Made by a program: the position numbers and the translations under genes. DNA of 64,000 nucleotides from Streptomyces albus subsp. chlorinus (GTDB taxonomy: Bacteria; Actinomycetota; Actinomycetes; Streptomycetales; Streptomycetaceae): contig NZ_VJOK01000001.1 of NCBI RefSeq assembly GCF_013302895.1, forward strand, positions 3,468,393-3,532,392, given 5' to 3'. This document shows positions 1-8,332 of this stretch, one piece after another. A model generated the notes under the pieces. It was not told where the DNA came from. It made no database searches and saw nothing but the letters and a program-made list of their open reading frames with translations. Position 1 is the first letter of the stretch, and each line of letters starts with the position of its first letter.

Positions 1-66
1 ACTCGTCGTACTGTCAACCGAGGGAGGTTCAAACTTGCTCCGCGGTCAACTCGCCTGCCTCGTCGG

Positions 67-603
67 TCAGTCGAGGTCGGTCAGGCGGCCGCCCGCGTCC
101 GGCTGGGCGTGCTCGACGCGGCGCAGGAGCCTGGTCAGCAGCTCGCCCAGGTGGGCGCGCTCTTCCGTGGAGAGGTCCTGGAGGAGGTCCTCCTCGAAGA
201 CGGAGGCCATGCGCATGACCTCCAGCCACTTCTCGCGGCCGGTGTCGGTGAGGCCGATGATGACGCGGACCCGGTTGTCGGGGTCGCGTTCGCGGGTGAC
301 GAGGCCCTGGCCGAGCATGCGGTCGATGCGGTGGGTCATGGCGGCCGGGGTGAGGCCGAGGCGCTTGGCGATGGTGCCGGGCCACAGCTGGTAGGGGCTG
401 CCGGCCATGACCAGCTCCTTGAGGACCTCCCATTCCGGGCTGCTCAGTCCGAGGGTCGCCAGCTGGCGGCCGTAGGCCACGTTCATCCGGCGGTCCAGCC
501 GGCTCAGTGCGTTGACCACCTTCTCCACCTGGGGGTCCAGGTCGCGGTACTCCCGCTGGTAGATGGCGATCTGCTCGTCGAGGGTCGGCTGTCGGTCCGG
601 CAT
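67..603 (-). CDS. MarR-family transcriptional regulator
   Basis: A 178-residue MarR-type winged-helix repressor. The helix-turn-helix and wing lie at about residues 58-112 (TPAAMTHRIDRMLGQGLV followed by a basic wing), with helical dimerisation regions on both sides, which is the normal MarR layout and length. It is transcribed away from the MFS exporter gene; such pairs usually mean that the repressor controls the pump and itself in response to a small molecule. The start at 603 was preferred over an ATG 21 bases upstream because GGGA sits about 10 bases before it. The family call is secure; the ligand is unknown. Confidence 0.9.
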   Translation of the reverse strand: MPDRQPTLDEQIAIYQREYRDLDPQVEKVVNALSRLDRRMNVAYGRQLATLGLSSPEWEVLKELVMAGSPYQLWPGTIAKRLGLTPAAMTHRIDRMLGQGLVTRERDPDNRVRVIIGLTDTGREKWLEVMRMASVFEEDLLQDLSTEERAHLGELLTRLLRRVEHAQPDAGGRLTDLD

Positions 604-664
604 GTGGTCAGTATCCCATGGCAACGCGTTCGCCCTAAACCCTTGCTCTGTGTATTCTTTAGCA

Positions 665-701
665 TCGAACTTTAGCTTCGAAGTCTACCGGTCGAAGCTT
701 C
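665..701. promoter_or_regulatory. Candidate operator between MarR and MFS genes
   Basis: The short divergent gap holds the palindrome CTTCGAAG at 676-683, a second palindrome GAAGCTTC at 694-701 and a half-site TCGAA at 665-669, in locally AT-richer DNA. Spaced inverted TTCGAA-type elements in a marR/MFS gap are the expected place for MarR dimers to bind. This is inference from position and symmetry only. Confidence 0.4.
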
Positions 702-758
702 TTCCTCTTCCCCATGACCCCTCGCCCCTTCGTGGGCGCTCGATTCAGGCAGGTGAGT

Positions 759-2129
759 GTGACCACGGCGATGGCCGCCGCGCTGCGGCGGATCCAGCTC
801 GGTAACGCGCTGGCAGCGTTCGGCAACGGCTTCACGGTGCCGTTCCTCTTCGTGTACGTCGCGCGGGTGCGCGATCTCGGTGACGGCACCGCTGGTGCGG
901 TGCTCGCCGTGTTCGCCGCGGCCGCGCTGATCGTGCTGCCCTTCACGGGCCGCGTGATCGACCGGAGGGGGCCGCTGGTGACGGTCGTCGCGGGCGCCGT
1001 GGCGGCGGCGTCCGGTGCGTTGTGTTTCGGGCTGGCGACCAGCGCACCCGCCGTGCTGACCGCCTCCGCGGTGATGGGTGCCGGCATCGCCGTACTGCAG
1101 CCCGCGCTCGCGACGATGATCGTGTGGTGCTCGACGCCCGGCTCGCGCTCGCGTGCCTTCGCCACCCAGTTCTTCCTCAACAACCTGGGCCTCGGCGTGG
1201 GCGGTCTGCTGGGCGGCCTGCTCGTCGACGAGCACGACCCCGCCAGCTTCACCCTGCTGTTCGGCATCGAGGCGACGATGTTCCTCGTGCTGCTCGCCGT
1301 GCTGGTGACGGTCCGGGTGAGCCGGCCCGCCGAGACGGCGATGAGCGGGGAGGGCCGGGACAGTGGTGCCGTGCGCGGTTCCGGGTGGGGCGTCCTGCTG
1401 CGGGACCGGCCGATGGTGCTGCTGTGCGTCCTCGGGTTCGTGATCTTCTTCGCGTGCTACGGACAGTTCGAGTCCGGCCTGTCGGCGTACGCCGTCGAGG
1501 TCACACGGATCTCGACCGCCACCCTGGGCACGGCTCTGGCCGCCAACACCGCGATGATCGTGCTGGCGCAGTTCGTGGTGCTGCGGCTCGTCGAGCGGCG
1601 GCGACGCAGCCGGGTGATCGCCCTCGTCGGGGTGATCTGGACGGTCGCGTGGTTGGCTGCCGGGGCGTCGGGGCTCGTGCAGGGGGCGCAGGCGGTGGCC
1701 ACCGCGCTGCTCATCGCGACCTACGCGCTGTTCGGTGTCGGCGAGACCATGCTGTCGCCGACCGTCGCCCCGCTGGTCGCCGACCTGGCGCCCGCGCGTC
1801 TCGTCGGGCAGTACAACTCGGCCTTCGCCTTGGTGAAGCAGCTCGCGCTGGCCGTAGGGCCCGCCGTGGGCGGTGCCCTCGCCGCGGCCGGGGCATGGTC
1901 CGCGTACATCGTGATGATGGTGCTGTGCTGCGTCGGGGTCGCCGGGCTGGCACTGCTGCTGGGGCGGCGGCTGTCCGACCGCGCGGACCGGCCCGGGTCG
2001 GTCGTCGTCGCCCGTGGCGGCTCGTCCACCGAGGGCACGGGCGAGACCACCAGCAGCGCGGGCCAGACCGCCAGGAACGCGGGGGCAGCCCCGGAGCGCA
2101 CGGACGTGCGGATGTCCGGCGGCGTGTGA
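759..2129 (+). CDS. MFS transporter (putative drug exporter)
   Basis: A major facilitator superfamily protein of about 456 residues with roughly twelve hydrophobic segments. After helix 2 comes a GRVIDRRGP loop, matching the MFS loop 2-3 signature (GxxxDRxGR type). Later helices carry many Gly/Ala residues, and the C-terminal 50 residues are hydrophilic and disordered. It probably exports a small toxic compound by proton antiport, under control of the divergent MarR protein. GTG 759 was chosen because AGG lies five bases upstream; GTG 753, ATG 714 and ATG 771 are in-frame alternatives. Substrate unknown. Confidence 0.85.
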   Translation: MTTAMAAALRRIQLGNALAAFGNGFTVPFLFVYVARVRDLGDGTAGAVLAVFAAAALIVLPFTGRVIDRRGPLVTVVAGAVAAASGALCFGLATSAPAVLTASAVMGAGIAVLQPALATMIVWCSTPGSRSRAFATQFFLNNLGLGVGGLLGGLLVDEHDPASFTLLFGIEATMFLVLLAVLVTVRVSRPAETAMSGEGRDSGAVRGSGWGVLLRDRPMVLLCVLGFVIFFACYGQFESGLSAYAVEVTRISTATLGTALAANTAMIVLAQFVVLRLVERRRRSRVIALVGVIWTVAWLAAGASGLVQGAQAVATALLIATYALFGVGETMLSPTVAPLVADLAPARLVGQYNSAFALVKQLALAVGPAVGGALAAAGAWSAYIVMMVLCCVGVAGLALLLGRRLSDRADRPGSVVVARGGSSTEGTGETTSSAGQTARNAGAAPERTDVRMSGGV

Positions 2130-2147
2130 GGGGTCCCCCCTCACACG
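2123..2147. terminator. Bidirectional hairpin terminator
   Basis: A perfect 11-bp stem (CGTGTGAGGGG / CCCCTCACACG) with a 3-base loop. It overlaps the stop codon of the MFS gene and ends just before the stop of the convergent phosphatase gene. There is no T-run, as usual in streptomycetes. Confidence 0.7.
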
Positions 2148-2158
2148 GCAACCGGCGG

Positions 2159-4513
2159 TCACCTGCCCGGCAGGACGAACTCGCACCAGACGGACTTTCC
2201 ACCGCCCGGCGTCCTGCGGCAGCCCCACGCGGAGGCGATCGTGGCGACGATCGAGATGCCACGGCCGGTCTCGTCGGCCGGCTCGGCGATCCTGCGGCGG
2301 GGCAGGTGCTCGTCGCCGTCGGTGACCTCGATGATCAGCCTGCGGTCGGTGCGGCGCAGCCGCAGCCGCATGGGCGGGGTGCCGTGCTGGAGAGAGTTGG
2401 CGACCAGCTCGCTGGCGGCCAGCACGCCCATGTCGCGGAGTTCCGCCGGGAAGCGCCAGGAGGCCAGCACTCCGGACGCGAAGGCGCGGGCGCGCGGGGC
2501 CGCTTCGGTGCCGCCCAGCAGGTCGAGTACGGCGTTGTGGAACAGCTCGGCATCCGGCCCGGTGCGCTCGGGGTGCTGGCAGACGAGAACGGCGACATCG
2601 TCGTCGTGGTCCTCGGTGATGCCCAGGGCGCGCAGCAGGCGGTCGCACATGATGTCGGGCGAGCCGGTGGCACCGGCGAGGGCCTGTTCGAGCGCGGTCA
2701 CGCCGTCGTCGATGTCGGCGTCCCTGCGTTCGATCAGTCCGTCGGTGTAGAGGACGGCCGTCGCGCCCGGGGGCAGCGGGAGGCTGCCGGAGGTGTGCAG
2801 CCAGCCGCCGGTGCCCAGCGGCGGTCCGGTGTGGTCGGTGCCGCACAGGACGGTGCCGTCGGGTTCGCGTACGAGAATGGGCACGTGTCCCGCGGAGGCG
2901 TAGCTGAGGCGGCCCTCGTTGGGGTCGTGCACCGCGTAGACGCAGGTGGCGATCTGGTTCGCGTCGATCTCCGCGGCGAGCCCGTCGAGGAGCTGCAGGA
3001 CTTCGTGCGGCGGCAGGTCGAGCCGTGCGTAGGCGCGTACGGCCGTGCGGAGCTGGCCCATGACGGCGGCGGCGCGCACACCGCGGCCCATCACGTCGCC
3101 GATCACCAGCGCGGTGCGGCCGGCGCCCAGGGTGATGACGTCGTACCAGTCGCCGCCGACAGCGGCGTCGGTGCCGCCCGGCTGGTAGATGGCCGCGACC
3201 CGCAGGTCGTCGGGCTGCTCCAACTCCTGGGGCAGCAGGCTGCGCTGGAGGGTGACGGCGGCCTCGCGCTGGCGGCGTTCGCTGGCGCGGAGTCTCTCGA
3301 CGGCCTCCACCTGGTCGGTGACGTCGGCGGCGAAGATCAGTACACCGTTGTCATCCGATGTGGTGATGGGGGTGCACGTGAAGGTGTAGTAACGCGCGGT
3401 ACGTCGCCTGGGGCCGCCGGCCCGGCTCACGGCGGCCTCCGCTGTGTCCTGGCGCTGCGGTACCCGGCGCGACTTGACCGTACGGGGCCTGCCGCTGCGC
3501 CGTACCTGGTCCATCAGCGGAAGCAGGCCCAGCTCGACCAGTTCGGGCAGTGCCTCGCGGGCCGCGGCACCGAGGGGCCGGGGGCCGAAGACACGGGTGT
3601 AGGCGTCGTTGACGAACGCGATGCGGTGTTCCGGGCCCTGGACGACCGCGGCGAGCGCCGGCACCTGGCCGAGCAGGTCGCGTACGGGGAGCGTGTCGAT
3701 GCCGCCCTGGCGGCGCGGACGGGCACCACCCGTACCGCCGCCGGCTCCGGTGCCGGTTCCGCTGTCGGCTCCGCTGCCGGTCCTGCTGTCAGCCCCGCTG
3801 CCGGTCCTGGTGCCGGTTCTGCTGCCGGAGTCCGTCTCCGGGCGGGGGCGCCCGCGTGCACCCGGCACCGTGGGAAGCACGGCCGGCGCGGCAGCGGTGG
3901 GTGTTGTGGTACCGGTGGCCCCTGTGGCGGCGGTGGCGTTCTCCGGGTGCGACGGGTCCATGACCGGTTCGAGTGACGCCTCAACCGGCCCTTCGTCCGT
4001 CTCCCGGCGTCCCGGCCACCGCCGGGCCCGCCGCTGCCCCTGTGCCACCGGTCGTTCCTGGGACTCCGGTCGCCCTTGCGGCGCATGCGGTCCCTGGGAT
4101 CCGGCGGCTCCTCCAGGGATGCTTCCTTGGGCGTCGTGACTGCCGTCCTGCGCGTGCGGTACGTCCTGACCGGTCGTGCTGTTCACACCGGTGGTGCTGT
4201 TCCCACCGGTGGTGCTGCGCCGGCCCGTACCGCTGTCCTGGCATGTGGTGCTGTCCCGAGCGGTTCCGCGCTCCTGCGGGTGCGGCGGGTTCCGGTCGAG
4301 GTCGGTCCGGGTGGTGTCCGGGCCGCCCTCCTCGGCGCCCTCACCGTCCGCGCCCGGGGTACCGCCACCGCTGCTGGTGCCGTCACCGCTGCTGGTGCCG
4401 ACGTCCGGGCGGCGGTCACCGGTTCCGGACGACTTCGCTCGCGCCCTTATGGCGGCCTGTGCGGCGGTTCGCCGTGTGCCGGACAGTCGGGCGCTCCAGC
4501 GCGTGAAGTTCAC
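2159..4513 (-). CDS. PAS / SpoIIE-type PP2C phosphatase / HATPase protein
   Basis: A 784-residue signalling protein. Residues 25-270 are disordered and rich in Gly, Ser, Thr and Asp, with short repeats. A PAS domain follows at about 275-400. A PPM/SpoIIE phosphatase domain occupies about 415-645, with metal-binding motifs GGDWYD (453-458) and IGDVMGRG (471-478) and YTDGL near 589. A GHKL ATPase resembling an anti-sigma kinase ends the protein at about 680-784, with SELVANSLQHG at 701-711 and GRGISIV at 750-756. Proteins of this layout switch anti-sigma/anti-anti-sigma partners by dephosphorylating STAS proteins. It lies downstream of the NADH dehydrogenase gene on the same strand. The long N-terminal linker is unusual; the partner is not identifiable here. 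Confidence 0.9.
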   Translation of the reverse strand: MNFTRWSARLSGTRRTAAQAAIRARAKSSGTGDRRPDVGTSSGDGTSSGGGTPGADGEGAEEGGPDTTRTDLDRNPPHPQERGTARDSTTCQDSGTGRRSTTGGNSTTGVNSTTGQDVPHAQDGSHDAQGSIPGGAAGSQGPHAPQGRPESQERPVAQGQRRARRWPGRRETDEGPVEASLEPVMDPSHPENATAATGATGTTTPTAAAPAVLPTVPGARGRPRPETDSGSRTGTRTGSGADSRTGSGADSGTGTGAGGGTGGARPRRQGGIDTLPVRDLLGQVPALAAVVQGPEHRIAFVNDAYTRVFGPRPLGAAAREALPELVELGLLPLMDQVRRSGRPRTVKSRRVPQRQDTAEAAVSRAGGPRRRTARYYTFTCTPITTSDDNGVLIFAADVTDQVEAVERLRASERRQREAAVTLQRSLLPQELEQPDDLRVAAIYQPGGTDAAVGGDWYDVITLGAGRTALVIGDVMGRGVRAAAVMGQLRTAVRAYARLDLPPHEVLQLLDGLAAEIDANQIATCVYAVHDPNEGRLSYASAGHVPILVREPDGTVLCGTDHTGPPLGTGGWLHTSGSLPLPPGATAVLYTDGLIERRDADIDDGVTALEQALAGATGSPDIMCDRLLRALGITEDHDDDVAVLVCQHPERTGPDAELFHNAVLDLLGGTEAAPRARAFASGVLASWRFPAELRDMGVLAASELVANSLQHGTPPMRLRLRRTDRRLIIEVTDGDEHLPRRRIAEPADETGRGISIVATIASAWGCRRTPGGGKSVWCEFVLPGR

Positions 4514-4694
4514 GTCGTCCGATTCCTTGTGTGGTTCGCTGTGTTGTTCGCTCGGGCTCTCAGGGACCGCTCAGGGATCACTCTTCGCAGACGCGGGCCC
4601 ACCCATGGTCACACGCCCAGTGTGACCCACCGTGCCGACATTCGCTGCCGCGAGGGTCGGCGGCCGCCGCCGGCCACCAGCGCCCCGTGATACG

Positions 4695-6677
4695 TCAGTT
4701 CGCGTCGGGACGCCGTACGGGGCCCGCCGCCAGTTCGAACTCGGCGCGGGGATGTTCCAGCGAACCGAGCGAGACGATCTCTCTCTTGAAGAGCCCGGAG
4801 AGCACCCATTCGGCCAGGACGCGGGCCTTGCGGTTGAACGTCGGCACGCGGCTGAGGTGGTAGGCGCGGTGCATGAACCAGGCAGGGTAGCCCTTGAGCT
4901 TCCGCCCGTACACGTGCGCGACCCCTTTGTGCAGTCCGAGAGAGGCCACGGAACCCGCGTAGGAGTGGCGGTAGGGCGTCGGTTCCCGGCCGTCGAGGAC
5001 CGCCACGATGTTGTCGGCGAGGCGGCGCGCCTGACGTACGGCGTGCTGGGCGTTGGGGGCACACAACGGCGGCTCCCCGACGCTCCCGATCACGGGCTGT
5101 ACGCCCTCACGCCGCCCCCCTTTACGTCGCGCGTCCATACGCCGCACGCCCATACGCCGCGCTGCGGCCGTCTGTGCTGCTGCGTCCGTCTGTGCTGCTG
5201 CGTGCGACTGCGTGGTGTCCGACCTCCCGGTGTGCGTCTGCGTCGCCGTTTCGGCCTTCTTCGCGTCCTGCTGGGCGGTGGCGAGTTTCGCGTCCTGCTG
5301 GGCGGTGGCGAGTGCAGCCAGATCGGGTACGGCTGCCGCGTCGCCGGCCGACCAGGCGTGCTCCGTGCCCTGGACGCGGAGGGTTGCGTCGCACCTGAGC
5401 CGCCCGCGGTCGTTGAGAGGCAGTCCGGTGCGGGCCAGCAGGGGGTGCGGTTTGACGCCTGCCGTCCACACGAGAGTGCGGGTGGGGTGACGGGAGCCGT
5501 CGCTGAGGACGGCGACACGGTTCTCGCACGAGTCGAGGCGGGTCTCCAGACGCACGTCGATGTTGCGGGCCCGCAGCTCGCGCAGTGCGTAACGGCCCAT
5601 CTCCTCGCCGACCTCGGGCAGGATGCGGTCGCTGGCCTCCACCAGGAGGAAGCGCAGGTCCTCGGGCGAGATGTTGTGGTAATAGCGGCAGGCGTAGCGG
5701 GCCATGTCCTCCAGTTCGGCCAGCGCCTCGACCCCCGCGTACCCACCGCCCACGAACACGAAGGTGAGGGCGGCGTCGCGGACGGCCGGGTCGCGGGTGG
5801 AGGAGGCGATGTCGAGCTGTTCGAGCACGTGGTTGCGGAGCCCGATGGCCTCCTCGACGGTCTTGAAACCGATGCCGTGCTCGGCGAGCCCGGGTACGGG
5901 GAGGGTGCGCGAGACGGAACCGGGGGCCAGCACCAGTTCGGTGTAGGGCAGTTCCAGCGTGCGCGGCTCCGGGCGCCGGCCGGGAGGAGCCTGGGCGGCT
6001 CGCGCGGCGTCGGCCTCGGCCGTGGCCAGCGTGGTGATGTGGGCGACCCGGCGCTCGTGGTCGATGCTGCGGGCCTCGCCCACGATGACCTGGCAGTGCG
6101 GCAGGACGCGACGGAGCGGGACGACGACGTGACGGGGGGAGATCGAACCGGCGGCGGCCTCCGGCAGGAACGGCTGATACGTCATGTACGGGTCGGGGTC
6201 GAGGATCGTGACGGTGATTTCCCCCGGCACGGCGCCGGTGCCCGCGCCGCCGTCCGGTGCCGGGGGGGAGTCCGGCTTCCCGGAGGAGCCCAGTGCCCCA
6301 GGGGAGTCCAGTGCCCCAGGGGAGGACGGTTCCCGGGCGGCACGTGGGGCCGCAGTGGCTCCTGGTTCCGAGGAGGAGCCGGCTCGCTGAGAGGGTCCGG
6401 GGACCTGTGAGCCTCCGGATGGCTGGGAGGCCCCGGATACCTGGGGGGCTCCAGCTCCCTGGAGGGCTTCGGGTGCCTGGAGGCCCTGGAAGGCTCCGGG
6501 TTCCTGGACGGAAGGGCCCTCGTCGGGGAAGGGGCGGGGGGCTCGGCTGAGCCGGTGCTTGAGTCTGCGCTGGAGCCGCAGCGCGGTGTACATGCCGACG
6601 TAGCCGCCGCCGACCACGAGGATGCGTGTGGGTTCCGCAGGGTCCTTCGTGTCCTTCGTCACTCGTCCATGACGCAC
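4695..6677 (-). CDS. Type II NADH dehydrogenase-like FAD oxidoreductase
   Basis: A flavoprotein of the NDH-2/pyridine nucleotide-disulfide reductase type, about 660 residues. The N-terminal FAD dinucleotide motif GGGYVG is at 23-28, and a second one (FVFVGGGYAGVEAL, NAD site) lies in the middle. It would pass electrons from NADH to menaquinone at the inner face of the membrane without pumping protons. Usual family length is about 450; the excess comes from two low-complexity inserts, one of about 100 Pro/Gly/Ser-rich residues directly after the first FAD helix and one of about 70 Gln/Ala/Thr/Arg-rich residues before the C-terminal part. GTG 6677 was chosen for the GAGGGG six bases upstream. 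The gene is divergent from atrA. Confidence 0.85.
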   Translation of the reverse strand: MRHGRVTKDTKDPAEPTRILVVGGGYVGMYTALRLQRRLKHRLSRAPRPFPDEGPSVQEPGAFQGLQAPEALQGAGAPQVSGASQPSGGSQVPGPSQRAGSSSEPGATAAPRAAREPSSPGALDSPGALGSSGKPDSPPAPDGGAGTGAVPGEITVTILDPDPYMTYQPFLPEAAAGSISPRHVVVPLRRVLPHCQVIVGEARSIDHERRVAHITTLATAEADAARAAQAPPGRRPEPRTLELPYTELVLAPGSVSRTLPVPGLAEHGIGFKTVEEAIGLRNHVLEQLDIASSTRDPAVRDAALTFVFVGGGYAGVEALAELEDMARYACRYYHNISPEDLRFLLVEASDRILPEVGEEMGRYALRELRARNIDVRLETRLDSCENRVAVLSDGSRHPTRTLVWTAGVKPHPLLARTGLPLNDRGRLRCDATLRVQGTEHAWSAGDAAAVPDLAALATAQQDAKLATAQQDAKKAETATQTHTGRSDTTQSHAAAQTDAAAQTAAARRMGVRRMDARRKGGRREGVQPVIGSVGEPPLCAPNAQHAVRQARRLADNIVAVLDGREPTPYRHSYAGSVASLGLHKGVAHVYGRKLKGYPAWFMHRAYHLSRVPTFNRKARVLAEWVLSGLFKREIVSLGSLEHPRAEFELAAGPVRRPDAN

Positions 6678-6691
6678 CCTCAGCCCCTCGT

Positions 6692-6700
6692 TTGTCCACA
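6692..6700 (+). promoter_or_regulatory. Exact DnaA-box sequence TTGTCCACA
   Basis: TTGTCCACA is the preferred DnaA-box form in streptomycetes. It stands 15 bases upstream of the NADH dehydrogenase start codon. A single copy may be chance or may give DnaA-dependent control. Confidence 0.35.
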
Positions 6701-6913
6701 GCCCACGCGATTCGTATGACCGGCATGCGCCGGGCGCCACCCGTGCTGCCGGAACCCGGTCGGGTCGGGACCCCGCAGGTCAGCCAGGACGTGACGGGGG
6801 CGTGCGGGGAGACGAGGGCGGGGGAGGGGAGGACGGGATCCGATCGGTGTGAGGGCCGTGCGCGGATGCCCTCTTCTCTCACGACCTGGGCTCAACTATG
6901 TTCGTATCCCAGC

Positions 6914-6947
6914 GGGGTGCGACATGTGGACCATTGCGTCGCATCCC
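6914..6947. promoter_or_regulatory. Candidate AtrA operator (inverted repeat)
   Basis: GGGGTGCGAC at 6914-6923 is matched by GTCGCATCCC at 6938-6947, a 10-bp inverted repeat with one mismatch and a 14-base spacer. It stands about 55 bases upstream of the TetR gene and in the gap shared with the NADH dehydrogenase gene. TetR proteins usually bind such repeats in their own divergent promoter. Not tested against a published AtrA consensus. Confidence 0.4.
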
Positions 6948-7002
6948 AGACCCCGCAGACGCGGGGGTCTCCGGGGGGAGACAGGGATTTACCGGGGGAA
7001 CA

Positions 7003-7875
7003 ATGATGCGCATTCAGGGTACGCACGGCTCTCATGCCGCCACGGCGGCCACGGCGGTCTCCGCCGTTCCGGGGAGCCAGGTCACCACCGACGCCGCCAC
7101 GGCCGCGAACACCACCACAACCGCCGCGGGCGGTGCGCCGCGCACGACGCCGCTGCGGGTGGACGCACAGCGCAACCTCGAGCACGTGCTGCGGGCCGCC
7201 CGTGAGGTCTTCGGCGAACTGGGCTACGGAGCCCCGATGGAAGACGTCGCCCGCCGTGCCAGGGTCGGCGTCGGTACGGTCTACCGTCGCTTCCCCAGCA
7301 AGGACGTGCTGGTCAGGCGGATAGCCGAGGAGGAGACGGCACGGCTGACGGAACAGGCGCGGGCCGCGCTCGGCCAGGAGGAGGAACCCTGGTCGGCGCT
7401 CTCCCGCTTCCTGCGCACCTCCGTCGCCTCGGGCGCCGGACGGCTGCTGCCGCCTCGCATACTGCGCGCCGAGGGCTGGGCGGATTCCTCGCCGCGGGTG
7501 CCCCCGCAGCGCGCTCCCGCGCAGACGGAGCACGGCGAAACCGGTCCCTCCGGAGCCGCCGGGCTCCCCGACGGGAGCACGCCGCCCGAGCTGCGGCTGG
7601 TGGAGAACTCCGCACCGTCCGAGACCGCCGCTCCCTCCGGGTACGAGGGGCTGGAGGACGACCCGGGGGCCGTGGAACTGCTCCGGGTCGTCGGCCAACT
7701 GGTCGAGCGGGCACGGGCCGCGGGTGAGCTGCGGCCGGATGTGACGGTGGGCGACGTGCTCCTCGTGATAGCGACGGCCGCCCCCTCGCTCCCGGACGCG
7801 GCACAACAGGCCGCCGCCTCCACCCGGCTGCTCGACATCCTGCTGGAGGGGCTCCGCTCTCGCGGCACGCACTGA
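7003..7875 (+). CDS. atrA: TetR-family regulator, AtrA-type
   Basis: A 290-residue TetR-type regulator. Residues 1-48 are an Ala/Thr-rich disordered leader. The DNA-binding helix-turn-helix is at about 78-98 (PMEDVARRARVGVGTVYRRF), followed by a ligand-binding helical core in which residues about 165-220 form a Pro/Ser/Glu-rich insert. In S. coelicolor AtrA activates actII-ORF4, the actinorhodin pathway activator, and other targets including sugar transport; it is encoded beside an NADH dehydrogenase gene, as here. Start chosen from GGGGGAACA before the first of two ATGs. The TetR call is certain; the orthology rests on synteny and remembered sequence. Confidence 0.75.
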   Translation: MMRIQGTHGSHAATAATAVSAVPGSQVTTDAATAANTTTTAAGGAPRTTPLRVDAQRNLEHVLRAAREVFGELGYGAPMEDVARRARVGVGTVYRRFPSKDVLVRRIAEEETARLTEQARAALGQEEEPWSALSRFLRTSVASGAGRLLPPRILRAEGWADSSPRVPPQRAPAQTEHGETGPSGAAGLPDGSTPPELRLVENSAPSETAAPSGYEGLEDDPGAVELLRVVGQLVERARAAGELRPDVTVGDVLLVIATAAPSLPDAAQQAAASTRLLDILLEGLRSRGTH

Positions 7876-8332
7876 GGGGCTCACGCGCTGAGGAGGTCTT
7901 GCACCGAGGAGGTCTTGCACCGAGGGAGCGCAGGCACTGAAGAAGTGCGGGCCGCTGAGGGAGTGCAGGCCGCTGAGGGAGCGTGCGCTGAGCGAGCGTG
8001 CGGGGCGCTGGAGTTCGTGCCGCGCTGGAGCAAGCGGCGTGCTGGGAGCGTTGCGGGCCGGTCGCTGGTGGTTGTCGTGCTGACGTCTGCTGGAGGCCGG
8101 GGTCTGACGTCGTGGGTGCTCCCGTTCGTTCGTCGTGTCGTGGGTTCCCCTGGGCCGTCGTTGGTGGCCCAGGGCGAGCCTGGGGGCGGAGTGGGTGTTG
8201 CGCTCTGCCCCGCACGTGCGGGTGGGGTTCACCCGTGGGGGTGATTGGTCTGCTTGTCGGGTCCCCCCTCGGTGGCGCCGTGCCACGCTGACGCGATGTT
8301 CCGTAGGCAGTGTGTGCACGGAAGTCGTAGCT
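7876..8332. other. Non-coding gap with short tandem repeats
   Basis: No supported gene. A 16-bp unit GAGGAGGTCTTGCACC occurs twice in tandem (7890-7905, 7906-7921), followed by degenerate GCTGAGGGAGTGCAGG-like units to about 8010. The downstream half should hold the promoter of the sigma gene, but I see no convincing hexamers. Confidence 0.5.

Noticed and set aside
659..3976. Very long open frames opposite the MFS and phosphatase genes
   Set aside because: Typical antisense shadows in GC-rich DNA: Arg/Pro/Gly-rich with no domain, while the opposite strand carries clear family motifs.
7915..8244. 109-residue open frame on the plus strand
   Set aside because: Composed of repeat-derived and Gly/Val-rich sequence with no ribosome site or recognisable domain.
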